DNA of 64,000 bases from Lentinus brumalis (Eukaryota; Basidiomycota; Agaricomycetes; Polyporales; Polyporaceae). Location: the NCBI GenBank assembly GCA_001792895.1, contig MARA01000001.1:1364001-1428000 (forward strand), written 5' to 3'. Numbering within the stretch: position 1 is the first letter of the stretch; every line of letters starts with the position of its first letter. The notes beneath the pieces were generated by a model that was not told where the DNA came from, ran no database searches, and saw only the letters and a list, made by a program, of their open reading frames with translations. A program made the position numbers and the translations under genes. Below are positions 37,262 to 48,818 of this stretch, piece after piece.

Positions 37262-38453
37262 TCACCGCTTCCCGCACCGCTCGATGACGTAGGCCTTGGC
37301 CCGCCGTTGCTCCTGACCACCGACACCTTCGAGGTCCTCCGGCATCTCACCATCAAGGTTTGTCTACACTCAAGATCAGCGTCATGCAAATTGTGCAGAG
37401 TGGCCGGCGTACGCGCTCTCGATCAGCTCCAGCCTCTATAAGGAGACAGGCCGCCTCCGCATGGGCTGATTCCATAGCGAGATGCAAAGGTGTATTGCCT
37501 GTCACCCGCAACTGTCAACGTCCAGGGCAATTACGTTGAGTGGGGCTCTGAACGCACCAACGCGGTCTGCGGTGTTGAGGCGGGTCTTGGGAGACCCCTC
37601 GGGAGGCCTAAGGAGGATATTGATGAAGCCGGTTGATCCCGTCGTTGCCGCTCTATGTCTGTATGTGTACGGTCACTCCACAGTCGGACGATCCCATGCG
37701 CAGCGAAAGCTCACAAAGGCGTTTGATTGGCCCTGTCTTTAGCGTTGATCTAAGCCAAGATAAGTGAGCAAGAGGAAGTAGGGTCAGTACGGAAGTGCCT
37801 ACGTCGGCTCCTCTCGAGATCAGCAACTTTCCGATCTGGAATTGAAGGTGAGCAAAAGCGCATTTTGAAGTACCGTCTTCGCACCTCAACCCGTGCTTTG
37901 GATGCTGCGTAGTGACTGCCAAAAGCTGCACATGAGATCGAGTTCCCGGATATGGGAGCACGCACGATACATACAGCGGGGTCAACCCCTTGTCGTTCTT
38001 CGCGTTCACATCTGCGCCTGCACCAAGCAATTCTTTGACAACTTCCTCAAACCCACCGCTGCCTGCAGGATATCAGGGATGAGTATTTAGGCAGAAGAAG
38101 TGACGCACATGCAATATGGAGAGGAGTCCATCCTAGGCTGTCGCCCTTGTTGACATCGGCTTTCTGGTCAATCAAATACCTGACAATGTCTACCGCGCCC
38201 GAGGAAGCGGCCCAGTGCAGGGGCGTCCGTCCGTCCTAGAGCATCCACACAATAGTGAGATCCCGTATATAGAAGAAGCCATATCCCGCACATCGTCTGT
38301 GGCTTCTACAAGTTTAGGATCTTGCGTAACCAGCGACCGCACCAAACCGAACTGGCCTAAGTAGATGTGTGTCTATGTGAGCGTGCAACACCAGCTGGCT
38401 TTGTAAAAAAACATACGGTTCAGCGCCGCGTTATGCACTGAAATGTTTGACAT
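37262..38453 (-). CDS. NAS6: 26S proteasome assembly chaperone, ankyrin-repeat (Nas6/PSMD10/gankyrin)
   Basis: Ten small exons splice to about 234 residues composed of ankyrin repeats. Nas6 binds the Rpt3 C-terminal domain and helps assemble the proteasome regulatory particle. Visible elements in order are MSNISVHNAALN, FGLVRSLVTQDPKLVEATDD, DGRTPLHWAASSGAVDIVRY, LGWTPLHIA, VVKELLGAGADVNAKNDKG, LHYAASKARVE, IGKLLISRGAD, INAKDRANQTP, LHRAATTGSTGFINILL, TPLHLAMESAHAEAA and LDGEMPEDLEGVGG. The TPLH signature recurs through the repeats. Every junction was followed by eye (for example GTATGT...TTTTGGCAG and GTGAGC...ACATACAG) and keeps frame, so the gene appears intact. It is transcribed away from TFB2 across 286 bases. 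Confidence 0.93.
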
Positions 38454-38739
38454 GTTATGTTGCTGAGGCGCTGTCTAACTGTCCGACCGATGTGGTATAG
38501 AGAAGAGGGCCACTCACCACAACGCCGCGTACGAGTTCGGGCGACGCGTAAGAGCATGGATTCTCACGGTGTGACGCGTAACCGAGAAGATTGAGCGCTT
38601 GCCTGTGCGTCCTGGTTTATCGTGGTTTACCACCAGTGAGTGTGGCTAGCAGCGACTTAGCTCCTCTGCGCTCTCTACTAACCTCTAAAAATTTGACCAA
38701 CATTAGTACTCGGTATAGAGGCTCACCTTAGCTCCTGTC
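38454..38739. promoter_or_regulatory. Compact divergent promoter of NAS6 and TFB2
   Basis: Only 286 bases separate the two start codons. No TATA box or proteasome-control element was recognised. Both genes are housekeeping, so a shared TATA-less promoter is plausible. Confidence 0.45.
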
Positions 38740-40918
38740 ATGGCTGGCCCGTCTATCCGCATCAAACAGGCTGGAGAATCATCCAAGAGCACAAACACCA
38801 GTGGCGATGACAGCTCACATCGTCTTGTGACATTCCTACAGTCTCAGTCGCAGAATACCTTGACACGACTATACCAGAAGCCCTCATCTTGCCTGTCGAT
38901 ATTCCGGTTATTAACTCTTTCTGTCCTCCGGTACGCCAGTAGTGACGTTGCGCTCTCAGATTGCTTCGGCCTCTAGAACGACAACTGGTCATGAACCTCC
39001 TATGGCTTGAGATGCCGGTTCCCGCGGCTACAATGGCGGCGTGGGTGACGCGAGAAGGGAAAAGGCAAGCACCGAGAGGCACGAAGCTATCCCACATACG
39101 CTGAACCAAAGTAGACCGTATCATGACGCGTTGTCTAATCTTGCGCGGCTACACATCCTTCCTCAGTCTCCAGTGAAGCATGCGCTCAATCCAACGTTCA
39201 AGGTAAGTGCGCAGCAAACGTCAATCTCCTCCGATCACCTGCAAGGCTTACTCCGACTTCGATCTTCAAGTCAAGTATGCGTCAAGCGATAACGGGAGGG
39301 TGCGTGGTTCTGTCTTCCGTGCGATCGCCACTCACCTGTTCTCGCTATAGCGGTTCAAGCGGGAGTTTCGGTGTCCTCACCGAGAATGATGACAAGCACC
39401 CTCCTCCAGATATAGAATCGCTCGATGCATATGCACTTGAACGCTGGGAGGTACATCGGTGCATTTCTTGCATTGACGGTGACCAACCTTCTCCGCCTAG
39501 ACAATTCTCTACTACATGGTTTCGTCGGGGACGGGTCAATTTCCGACCAAGCCGTCGCAGGGTGTCCTATATCTGCTACAGAGGAGTGGCCTCATGGCCA
39601 GCGTGCAGTAAGTAGCGTCCACGCGGTTCGTACGGGTGGAGATTCACCGTCTGTAGCGGCAATACGTTGCAGATCACATCCGCCGGGTTCCAGTTCCTCT
39701 TACATCCTCCACACGAACAATTATGGGAGTTGCTTCTGCAATACCTTCAGATGGCGGAGGTAATCCTTCTTCTCCACTTCCGTTACGACATACTCAGCGC
39801 ATTGTCTCCACCAGGAACGGCAGATGGACTTGGTCGAGGTCCTCAGTTTTCTCCTGATGTTGTCCGCGACGGAGCTTGGCAAGGTGTGTCAACGTGTCCG
39901 CTGATTTTCCCTGAGCGGATAGGTGACGGGGCTGCGGGCAGGATTATTCCACCGAAAACTTGAGCGCCACACAGAAGGCAATGCTCGAGGATCTCCGAGA
40001 CTACGGCCTCATCAAGCAGCGGACGGTAACTGCGCAGCGCCATGTTCGCCGCTTACACGCTGACACTACGTTCCACCCTTTCACCGAAGGCGACCTCGCG
40101 GAGATTCAGTCCCACTAGACTCGCGACCACATTGACATCATCATCGCCGCCGCTTCCCACATCCACGGGGACAGGAAACGGCTCGCAGGCTCAGGGGTTC
40201 ATCGTGCTCGAGACCAACTATCGCCTCTACGCGTACACGGGTTTGTTTGTAACTCATCCTCATTGCGTCCTTGAAGTGACAAGTGCTCGCAGACAATCCG
40301 TTGCAAATCGCCGTGCTGAACCTGTTCGTCACCCTGAAGTCCCGATTCCCGAACCTTGTGGTCGGGCAAATAACGCGCGACAGCGTTAAGAAAGCGCTTG
40401 CGAACGGTATCACTGCTGAACAGGTACGTACCGTGACCGTTGCGTGCGAGAGAGATCATTTCCGACGTCCGTCAAGGTCATCAGTTACCTGATCACGCAT
40501 GCCCATCCCCAAATGCGCAAGAACGTAAGCGCTTCATCCACATCCGATTTTAACCGGACCCTTGCTTCAATGCCCTGTTCCCGTCGCAGAAACCCCTTCT
40601 TCCAGTCACCGTTCAAGACCAAATCCGTCTTTGGGAGCTCGAAAAAAACCGAGTCAAGTCTCAAGAAGGTGAGTTTCCTGCCATTTAAGCTCATCGACGT
40701 CATCAACCGTGTGGGGTCTGATCCCCTGACCGTCGGCAGGATATCTGTATACCGCCTTCGCTTCCCAGGCAGACTACGAATACGTCCTCAACTATGCGAA
40801 GCAACTCGATGTCGTCTTATGGGAGAACTCCTCTCGACGGTGTTTCTTCGGCAGCGTTGAGGGGCACGCCAACATTCGAGGGTTCATCGAGCGGCGGTCG
40901 GCAGCTGGGAATGCATAG
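38740..40918 (+). CDS. TFB2: TFIIH core subunit 4 (Tfb2/p52)
   Basis: Tfb2 is a structural subunit of TFIIH that stimulates the XPB/Ssl2 ATPase in transcription initiation and nucleotide-excision repair. About twelve exons encode, in order, [200 protein letters not shown] and, at the end, [31 protein letters not shown]. The order matches the full family. The intron after WVTREGKR appears to be GC...AG (GCAAGC to GTAG). No frameshift was needed. Confidence 0.94.
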
Positions 40919-41190
40919 GCGCGACGTCCGACGCCGCCCGACCTTTCCTGCCTTGGTCACGTCGCATGTTGCTGAGTTGACGCATCACAGCCGCCACATG
41001 TTCTCCCAGACAAGGTACCATACAAATCATATTATGGCGGCGTTGCCGAGGGTCTGTCCCCAATAATAGTGTTGCAAGGTGTACAAGGATGCCCATTGGA
41101 AGATACAACTCTCCGAGCCCGCTGGAGAAGCCAACAAAGTCCATTCGGTGCGTGTCCGAAACCCATATCCGTTTACGTCCCCCGGCACTA

Positions 41191-42852
41191 CTAGCGGTCG
41201 GAATGTGCCGCTTCTCCGCCGCCGAATCTGTGAAAGCCTGCTGCATTCGCAGCCGAGGCCCCCCGGTCTAGTGCGTATGGAAGAGAGTGCTGGTGGACTT
41301 GGGCTGAATGCGGAAGGACGCCTGCTTGCTCATACTGCCACTGCATGGAGGGGTATGAGCGGACGCGGAAATGGTCGCGCGCCCGACCTGCCGGCAAGTT
41401 CGCCGCCGCGGAGAAGGTGACGGCAGGGGCCGATGCGAGCGATTGCCCAGGGATAGGGGATCCTGTGGGAGACCACGACAGCACCGCGGGACTGCTCCCA
41501 TCGGAGCTCCCGTCTGACACCCCTCTGTGGGCATCGTGGTGCATGTTCTGGTGAAGTGCGGGAAGGGAGGCCCAGCTGTCGCGCCGTTGATCGTAAGCGG
41601 AGGTGAGATGTGCGTGGGTCGAGTAGGCGGGGCTAGAATACATCGCCGCCCCATTTGACGGCGCAGCTAGTGGATCGTATGGCGAGTGGACGGAGGACTG
41701 CCATGATGACGGAGAGGTGCCAGTGCCCCTGCGGGCATACGGGTGGGCGCGTGTGTTGGTGGGAATCCCCGCCATCGCCGAGACGGGTGAATGTCCCTGA
41801 GGGGGCGGACTCGTCAGGCCCGTCTCCAGAGAGGCCAAGCGACTTTGGCTGTGATAGTAGTATCCAGACTGGTCACCGGCATGACGTGCGAAGGCTCCGT
41901 GGATGAGTCCCGAGGAGTCCTCGCCCACGGGAGAGGAAGGTATGCTGCCCGCAAGTCCGGGGGACGGTGGAGACAGTCCAGGTGCGTGCATCACTTGATT
42001 ATCTATCGCATCTCTGTCACTGCTCAACGTCACCACAACGTACATGTCAGAAGGGGAGGTCGTCTTGGTTGTGATCTGCGCGAACGACTCACCCATGGGA
42101 AGTAGCTATGTCATGGGCTTCTTCGAGGTTCGGCGGGTAACGAAAATTCGTCGACCGCGTGAGCTCGGGCGGTATCTCGATCGCCATGAGATCTGGGTGA
42201 CTTGTTGGCCTCCGCAAGAAACCTGCCGCGAGGTCCTCTTGGGTGTAGTAGGAGATGAGGTGATAGTCTGACCCGTCGATCTTGACCGTGATCGTCTGTT
42301 GACCGTCAGCTTGAGCAGAAATCCAGGGGACAAGGAGCGCACTTTCTTCACCAACCCGCGTGGCTTGTAGCTGAGTGATGGTTCCGGAAGATGCCCGCGA
42401 TGTGGGTACATTGGGAGGTCCGCGAGCTGTTGGGTGGTGCGTGTACTTCGATCCGCGACCTCCCGGTAAAGCTGACGTGACGACAGTAAATGAGGGTTAC
42501 TACATACGAGGTCAATGCCGGCGACACATACGAGGAAGTTGCCCGAAATGCGGGATTGCGACCAGGCCAAGCCCTCTGTCCAGCGTTTGATGCCGCTCTC
42601 CTCTACGCTGAAGATGAAGATCGCTCCGCTCTTGACCATGGTCCGACGCTCGAAGTCGTTCAGCCTTCGGGTGACTCTGGGTATCATTCCGCGACGAGCG
42701 GCCTGCGAGCGGGTAGAAGTGAGCCCGGTGTGAACATCGACCGACGCTCGCGAGAGAACGGTCGGAAAAGCACGAACCTCGATGAGGCGTAGAGCGTCCA
42801 TTGTGGTGTCGACGAAGCCTTCGAATAATGGAGTGTCTGTAGACATGGCCAT
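41191..42852 (-). CDS. WOPR-domain (Gti1/Pac2 family) transcription regulator
   Basis: The start is the ATG at 42852 (MAMSTDTPLFEGFVDTTMDA). The first WOPR box continues as GMIPRVTRRLNDFERRTMVK, SGAIFIFSVEESGIKRWTEG and WSQSRISGNFLLYRE across two introns. The second box reads LVKKTITVKIDGSDYHLISY and YTQEDLAAGFLRRP after a 47-nt intron (GTGCGC...CAACAG). Another intron (GTGAGT...GTGACAG) leads to a Ser/Pro/His-rich tail ending at 41191. WOPR proteins (Wor1, Ryp1, Sge1, Mit1) bind DNA in the nucleus and control morphology and secreted or specialised metabolism. The gene lies between the two sesquiterpene synthases, so regulation of them is possible but only suggested by position. No frameshift was needed. 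Confidence 0.93.
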
Positions 42853-45800
42853 AGTGTTGGCGGCGTCGGAGGCGTCGTCAGGAGCGTTGGAGGGAGGGAG
42901 TGCTAGAGGCTGGAGGTTGGAGGCAGACTGCGGTGGACGCACCCCAGTTATATGACGGCCTCCTCGCAGTCACGAAGTGCTTCGGAGGTGACAATGCGAA
43001 GTGAGTGTAACATTGATCAAATTTCGGCCATGTAGAGAACCATCGGATCCAGGTCTGTATGCTTCGCAAGGGACACGCCCCCAGAGCCTCCCAGTTTGGG
43101 CCGTCCGCCAACCGATGGCACGACGCGGAATAGGTGCGCCGATCTCATCTGAAAGCGCCGCTCAGATGGAATTGCCATTCCTCTGGCTCCGCGGCAGCTC
43201 TGCGGAGTACATATTCCTGGTGTAGCGTGGTACTACTACCTGCAGGACATAGTTTTCCCATCAGGGCCGAGTCCTCAGGGTTCGCCTGGTTGTCTCATGC
43301 GCCAAGCTCGATGACAGGGCAAGTCGGACGCGTGGCGGGAACTTCCAGTGCGACAGTGCCGGAGTGTTTCGCTACAACCTACGCACGGGAGTCCGCTCGG
43401 TCGGTCGGCCCTCAATAACTCCCTAGGCTGGCCTGGGGCGTGTCTCTCATTGGGCAGGACTGGTCGAAGCAGTTGCCGTAAAGACACATGCAGGCTTCGT
43501 CGTCTCACAATCCCGAACAGAAGCTGCTCTGCTCCTAGTCCTCTCATGCAATTTGAACTTTACGAGCTACTCACTGGATACAGTAATGTCATAGACCAGA
43601 CGGGTGATGTGGGCGTGGCGCCGTGGCATGGCACAGGATCATGGGTCCTAAAAATGTCCGACCCTGTGTCGTGAATGCGCAGAGACAGGCACTATAGGAT
43701 AGTGTTTGCCTCTTGCACCCGCTCCCCGCAAGGGCGTGACAGCCTCACCCTCGCGATCCCTGCATCCCATCGATGCACTGATAAGAGAACTTTGTTCTCA
43801 CCTCTGAACCCAACTCCGCTAAGCCATTTCCATTCTGCAAGTGCTTCCGCGCACTCGCTCCGCCGGCTCACACACTTTCCCTCCTGCTGGTTCTCGACGG
43901 CCGGTAGATCGACGTAATCGGTCACTCACCTAGTAGAGGATCTCCGGTAATGGTCTTTCGAACTCCGCGAAGTCCTCCAAAGAGCAGCGCACTTGCCCTC
44001 ATTCCGCGTACGCCTCGTCTTCAGGAGGATACGTTGAACACCGGACCTTCCTGCCTACTCGGCTCCTTCGCCGCACACCGGCGCGACCCGTCTAAGGAGC
44101 CGCCTCGAACGATGCCTAGGCTTCCCGCAGGAGTCAACTGCTTGCCCTAGCCCATGTCTTCTCCCGCGTTTCAAAGCTGTCCCGCATTGATCAGCATACT
44201 CATCGCACTTGCCCATTTCCCACCTGGCCGCGAACCGGACGATCCATTGGCTGTAGAAACCTTCGCCACAAGATACAGGACGCCGTGTGCCGTGATGCGG
44301 TCCCGTCGGTGGGCACGGGGCCAGAACCTGCAGGTACGATCAAGTCGGCGACTGAGCTGGAGGTGAAATGTTGACCGAAACGAATACTCATCGGGAACAA
44401 CTACGCCGGCTGTTACGTGCTGAGGTGTTCGACGGAGGCATTGAAGCTCGACACGAGTCCTCTGCACAGAGGCGCCATTGGCTGGCAGCACTCCACACTC
44501 AGGGACGAGACGATGGTATCACCACGCCTGCGAACCTCGGGTTAGCCCGAGCTTCGAGGAAAATCTGGAAACATTCAGGATACAGAAGCTGGGAACCTGA
44601 GCATGCGTACTCCCGCAGGTTTCCGGAAGCATCGCGTCCGGAGTAGTCCGCCGCTCGTCGAGACATGCAGCTATTGTGGCAGCACGCACTGGTCCGTTGC
44701 CAAGAACCTGTGTGAGTCCAGAACACGGTCGTGTGTGCACACGGTCGCTGTTGGCAGTCGAGGAGAACTCGAACGCAGAAACAGATAGATTGATGAGGCT
44801 CCGGGTGCATTCCAGCAACACCCGACGAAAATCAAGGTGCCACCAAGTGACCGGCCCTGCCTTCTTTATTAACCTAATGCTTCGCGGAACCTATCTGCCC
44901 CCGGATGGGTACTGCCTTCCCGAGTTGACCGTTGCTTACACAATTCTAATGCCTCATCACCCCAGCTGCCTCATGTTCTTGTGCCATAGACTCTCGCTCA
45001 AACCCGAGTAATCGTCGGAAAAGGAAGCAGGAAACCACGCCTCTATGGACTGCACAATTGGCAAAACCTCTCCTGCTTCCTCTTCGGCGGGAAACAGCAC
45101 CGTCGCCGTACGTGCTATCTGCAAGGCGAGGTGAACTGCGTGTCATAACGAACGTATAGGTATAAGGTTTGATGTATCGACAGATGGGCACATGCTGTAC
45201 TGTCACTCATCGCGCACAGCAATCTCGGGCTCGCCGTCCGACCTCGAGGATAATTAGTGGGTAGGCTCCGAAAAGGTCGCAAAAGCAAGCGGATAGCAGC
45301 AATTTAGCCATTACGCTAGCTCAGGGGACGTCCCGTCGCAGCCTGACACTGACAGTGCACATCCCCGCCAGACATCCGGGTCAAAGATGCACGAGCAGCA
45401 TCACAGTCGCTCGCGAGAACGGGAGAAGCAGTCGGCGGCAGCGACAGAAACATGCGCACCACAGCTGGCATTGCATCTCATTCCTGTCGTGCTCTAAATA
45501 GCGGTTCGCGGCGGCGAGGAAAGCACCCACTGCCCAGGGGCCCCGCTTGTGCGAAAAGGTCCCTGAGCAGCCTTATGCTTCCCAAGTGCGGGACGGAACA
45601 CAGGAGGAAAAGGTACGGCGTACCTCGAAGCACCACAAGTAGCTGGTTGACCAAGCATCTTAGCTCCGTACCTCCACCGAAGGGTGTGCGCATGTGCTCG
45701 GGTATTCTTCTGAAGCCCGCACGCTTGGTAGCGGACACACAACCTTCGAACGGCAACGTCACGAAGCCCAAGCACGCTATACGCATCCTTCCCTCGGGTT

Positions 45801-48800
45801 AGTAATCTCAAGCAGGAGTTTAGGTAATGCTCACGGCGAACAAAGAGCATCCTCCGCCACGGCTTGTCAACAAAGCGAGCTTGTCTCCTAATCTGCACTG
45901 CTACAGGAACGTTCGCGCCTTCCAGAACCTGGCCCGCTCGGTGACGAGTGCGCTACCGGCCACGCTGAGGGGCGTGCTGCGTGCGAGATCGTTGCGAGAT
46001 TGGCTGCAGGCCGTAGACTGACATCGATCAGGGATTTCGCTCGTCGGCCCGTGGTGAAGTCGCGGGAGAAGGGTAGTGACGTAGCACGCGCCGGGCGAGC
46101 GAGCAGCCCCACGCCGGCATTCCCAAACCCACCGCCAGTGCCGGTGTGTTCGATGCGCAGGCAGAAGGCGACCTCGGACACCTCCCTGATCGATTGCCAC
46201 CGATATAGGCAATGCCAGCACCGTCAAGATGATTGCTGACTAGCGGAAACTGGACGGGTGGAGTGGAAAGACATTGTGACCAGGGCGGTTCATGGCTACG
46301 AAAGGAGCTGAACCCACGAGGGTGTCTTCCACCAGGAGGCCGGTGAGCAGGTGGGAGTATGCCGATGTCCAAAGGTGGAGAAGCAGATCGCAGGGTGCGA
46401 ACACCCAAGGCCCGTGCTTTGGCACGGCGGACGAACGGCACAGCAGACCAGAGGGCTCGATTTGCTGGGTATCGTCGTAGAGTTCGAGTGCGTTCTTCCG
46501 GCCGCTAGTTTGGTACTTAGTATGCTTGCACGGACGTCCCAGGCGGCATTCAAACTCAGTGATGAATGAGTCGACGACGAAAGCGGGATGGTCGGTAACT
46601 TGTCCAGCAATCGATCATAAGAACGAGCGGAGTGCATACGAAATGAACACTCACCGGCGATGGCCCCCTGGAGCTCGACGCGTCCTCGCAGCTGTCCCGA
46701 CGAGCACATCTGCGAAGCACCTTGCCGTCGTCGCAGGCCGGAAAACAGCATCCTAGTCGGAGACGAAGCGAAGCGAGGTCGGACGCCGTGCGCCGACAAC
46801 GTGTGTACCGGCATCGAGATGAAGTAGAAGATCCGGTAGAAACTATCGTTGTAAATAGTCGTGGACTCGCGGCCGTTGCGGTCCAAGCAAAAAGGCGAAG
46901 ATACACCGTAGTTTGGCGAAGTGCCAGCGACGAAGTACTCGGTGTTGGCCGCCATGCAAAGGACCGCCGGGGAGCCGAGAAGTCTAGCGAATGCAGCGGG
47001 GGATCGCGGGCACATGCGCCGTGACAGCGAACCCAGCTGGAGCAGACGTGTCCGTCAAGGTCACCATGACCGGTATCTCTTGACTTCCCTCAAGTTGCAG
47101 GGTTTCATGAAGCCCAAGGGTCTCTTCTGGAAGCGCATATGGTGGCACCCTGGCATGCTGGCGTGTCCCCTGAACTTTAGGGCGGAACGGCCGGGGAGGC
47201 ATCAGCTCCGTCGCGCCTTCGCATCGGCCGAAGGACAGGGCATCCTTTAACGCTTCTAGCCTGTGTCTCCGACACCCCCGGGAGGCCCATCTGCACCAAG
47301 GCTGGCGTATGAGCAGGGAGATCTGCACGGCTCCTGTGGTTCTGCACGACCTGGCAGCTATCCTGGACATCGCTATGCGATGATGCGTCAGCCCGACCGT
47401 CCGACTGTCCGACTGTCAGTACTGGAGAGGAGAGAGAGACGCGTTGTAGTATCGTCGGACGTGTCGATGCGCGTCTGTGCCTAAATGGCACAGACGCCCC
47501 CAGACCTTCATTTCGCATCAGGCGGTGCGAGAGAGCAGAAATACTGTATAATAGCTCACCACCACATGCATCTGTACGTCGAAGTGCGACAATGGCATTG
47601 TCTCCAGGGGGCGTGCGTGATGGCTGGCGAGTCGAGTCGACTCTCAGTGGTCCCAAACACCCAGGAAATGCCAGCAGGATGTCAGCGGCGCGGGCACCAC
47701 ACAAGTTGGCAGAAACGTTTAGGCTGCAGTCGACGTCCCCGTCCGGATGCATTGATGTCGATGTCGACGTCCGGGCCATGGTGGTTCTGCAGTACTCCAG
47801 CTGTCCACGCAGGGCGCCTGGCAATATTAATCTTAGCGACCGGACCGAAGGCGGCGGCCGGCAGGCAGTGGCTGAACTGCTGCGTGCGGCTGTGGGAGCC
47901 GCGAAGCAGCCTGGACGTGGGTTTCGAATCCTGCTGTCGCGAACGTCGCGCATCTCCCGGCTTCTCCTCTCCCACATCCTCCGCGATTTGGAGGTCTGTC
48001 ACCTCATACAGGCTGCTTCTTGGCCACGCCTATAGATGGGAATATGCAGCTACCGGATGCTCTGAACAGGGACGACTGAGTCCCGCTCCTGGTGATGTGG
48101 ACTGCGCACGATATCTGCCAGGTGAGTTGCCGATTGACCGTTCAATGACGACGATGCGCTGGCAAAGGCTCCCACAGATGAGACGCGCAGAAATGTTCAC
48201 CCTGGTTCTGAATGGCGAAGCAGGCAAGGTTTCGTCCGCTCGTCAGCCGGCGTACGCAAGCCTTAGGTCATAGGCACCCGGACAGCTGCGACGCATGCAG
48301 TGATGAGCCCTCGGTACGACGAACGCGGACGATGTGGAGAAGGCGTACAAATCGACCGTACGCCAGATGCCATTGCAGGTAGGAAATAATCTAGATACAG
48401 GCTGGTGCTACATCCGTGTAAGACACATACTAAAACGAAGGGTGTACGGTGAATAGGGATGTAGAAAACGAGGGCGGAGCACAGAGGCTGCGGGGCACAA
48501 ACACGAATGCACAAATAAGTGAGGGCAGAATAAACGAACGAAGGTAGGTAATAGCCAGTCAAAGTTAGCGCGCTCTAGAGTTCATTACTGCATACCGCAC
48601 AAATACTACCGTACGACGGCCCCGGAGTTGGCTACCCCGGAGCTCATGACGACATGTCGTGATCGTTGCTTTTCAGCGTGGATCTAGTTACATGGCTCGG
48701 AGAGGCATCCTGAACACGGCAGGCAGCCCCAGTCAGCACCGCCTATCGCATCCACATAATGATTGAGAGCGCTCACCTCCTTGCCAGACCGCAGTCAGAG

Positions 48801-48818
48801 TCTGCGATCGCAGCTCGC
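42853..48818. other. Six-kilobase stretch with no confident gene
   Basis: The region between the WOPR gene and sesquiterpene synthase 2 has several long open frames. Examples are plus 47485-48273 (262 codons), minus 47177-47977 (266 codons) and minus 46296-47015 (239 codons). They overlap each other, lack domains and do not form an exon chain. A minus fragment near 46590-46240 reads somewhat like protein (HGPWVFAPCDLLLHLWTSAY). No P450 heme motif or other terpene-tailoring signature was found on either strand by eye. Confidence 0.4.
47471..47497. repeat. Perfect 11-bp inverted repeat with 5-base loop
   Basis: gcgtctgtgcc (47471-47481) and ggcacagacgc (47487-47497) flank taaat. It could fold as a hairpin or be a palindromic protein-binding site. 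It is isolated in a stretch with no called gene. Confidence 0.85.

Noticed and set aside
47917..47935. GGTTTCGAATCC-like tRNA B-box
   Set aside because: It has an extra base relative to the consensus, and no matching A-box or cloverleaf could be drawn.
47485..48273. 262-codon plus frame
   Set aside because: It shares the interval with a similar-length antisense frame and has no recognisable domain, signal peptide or splice context.
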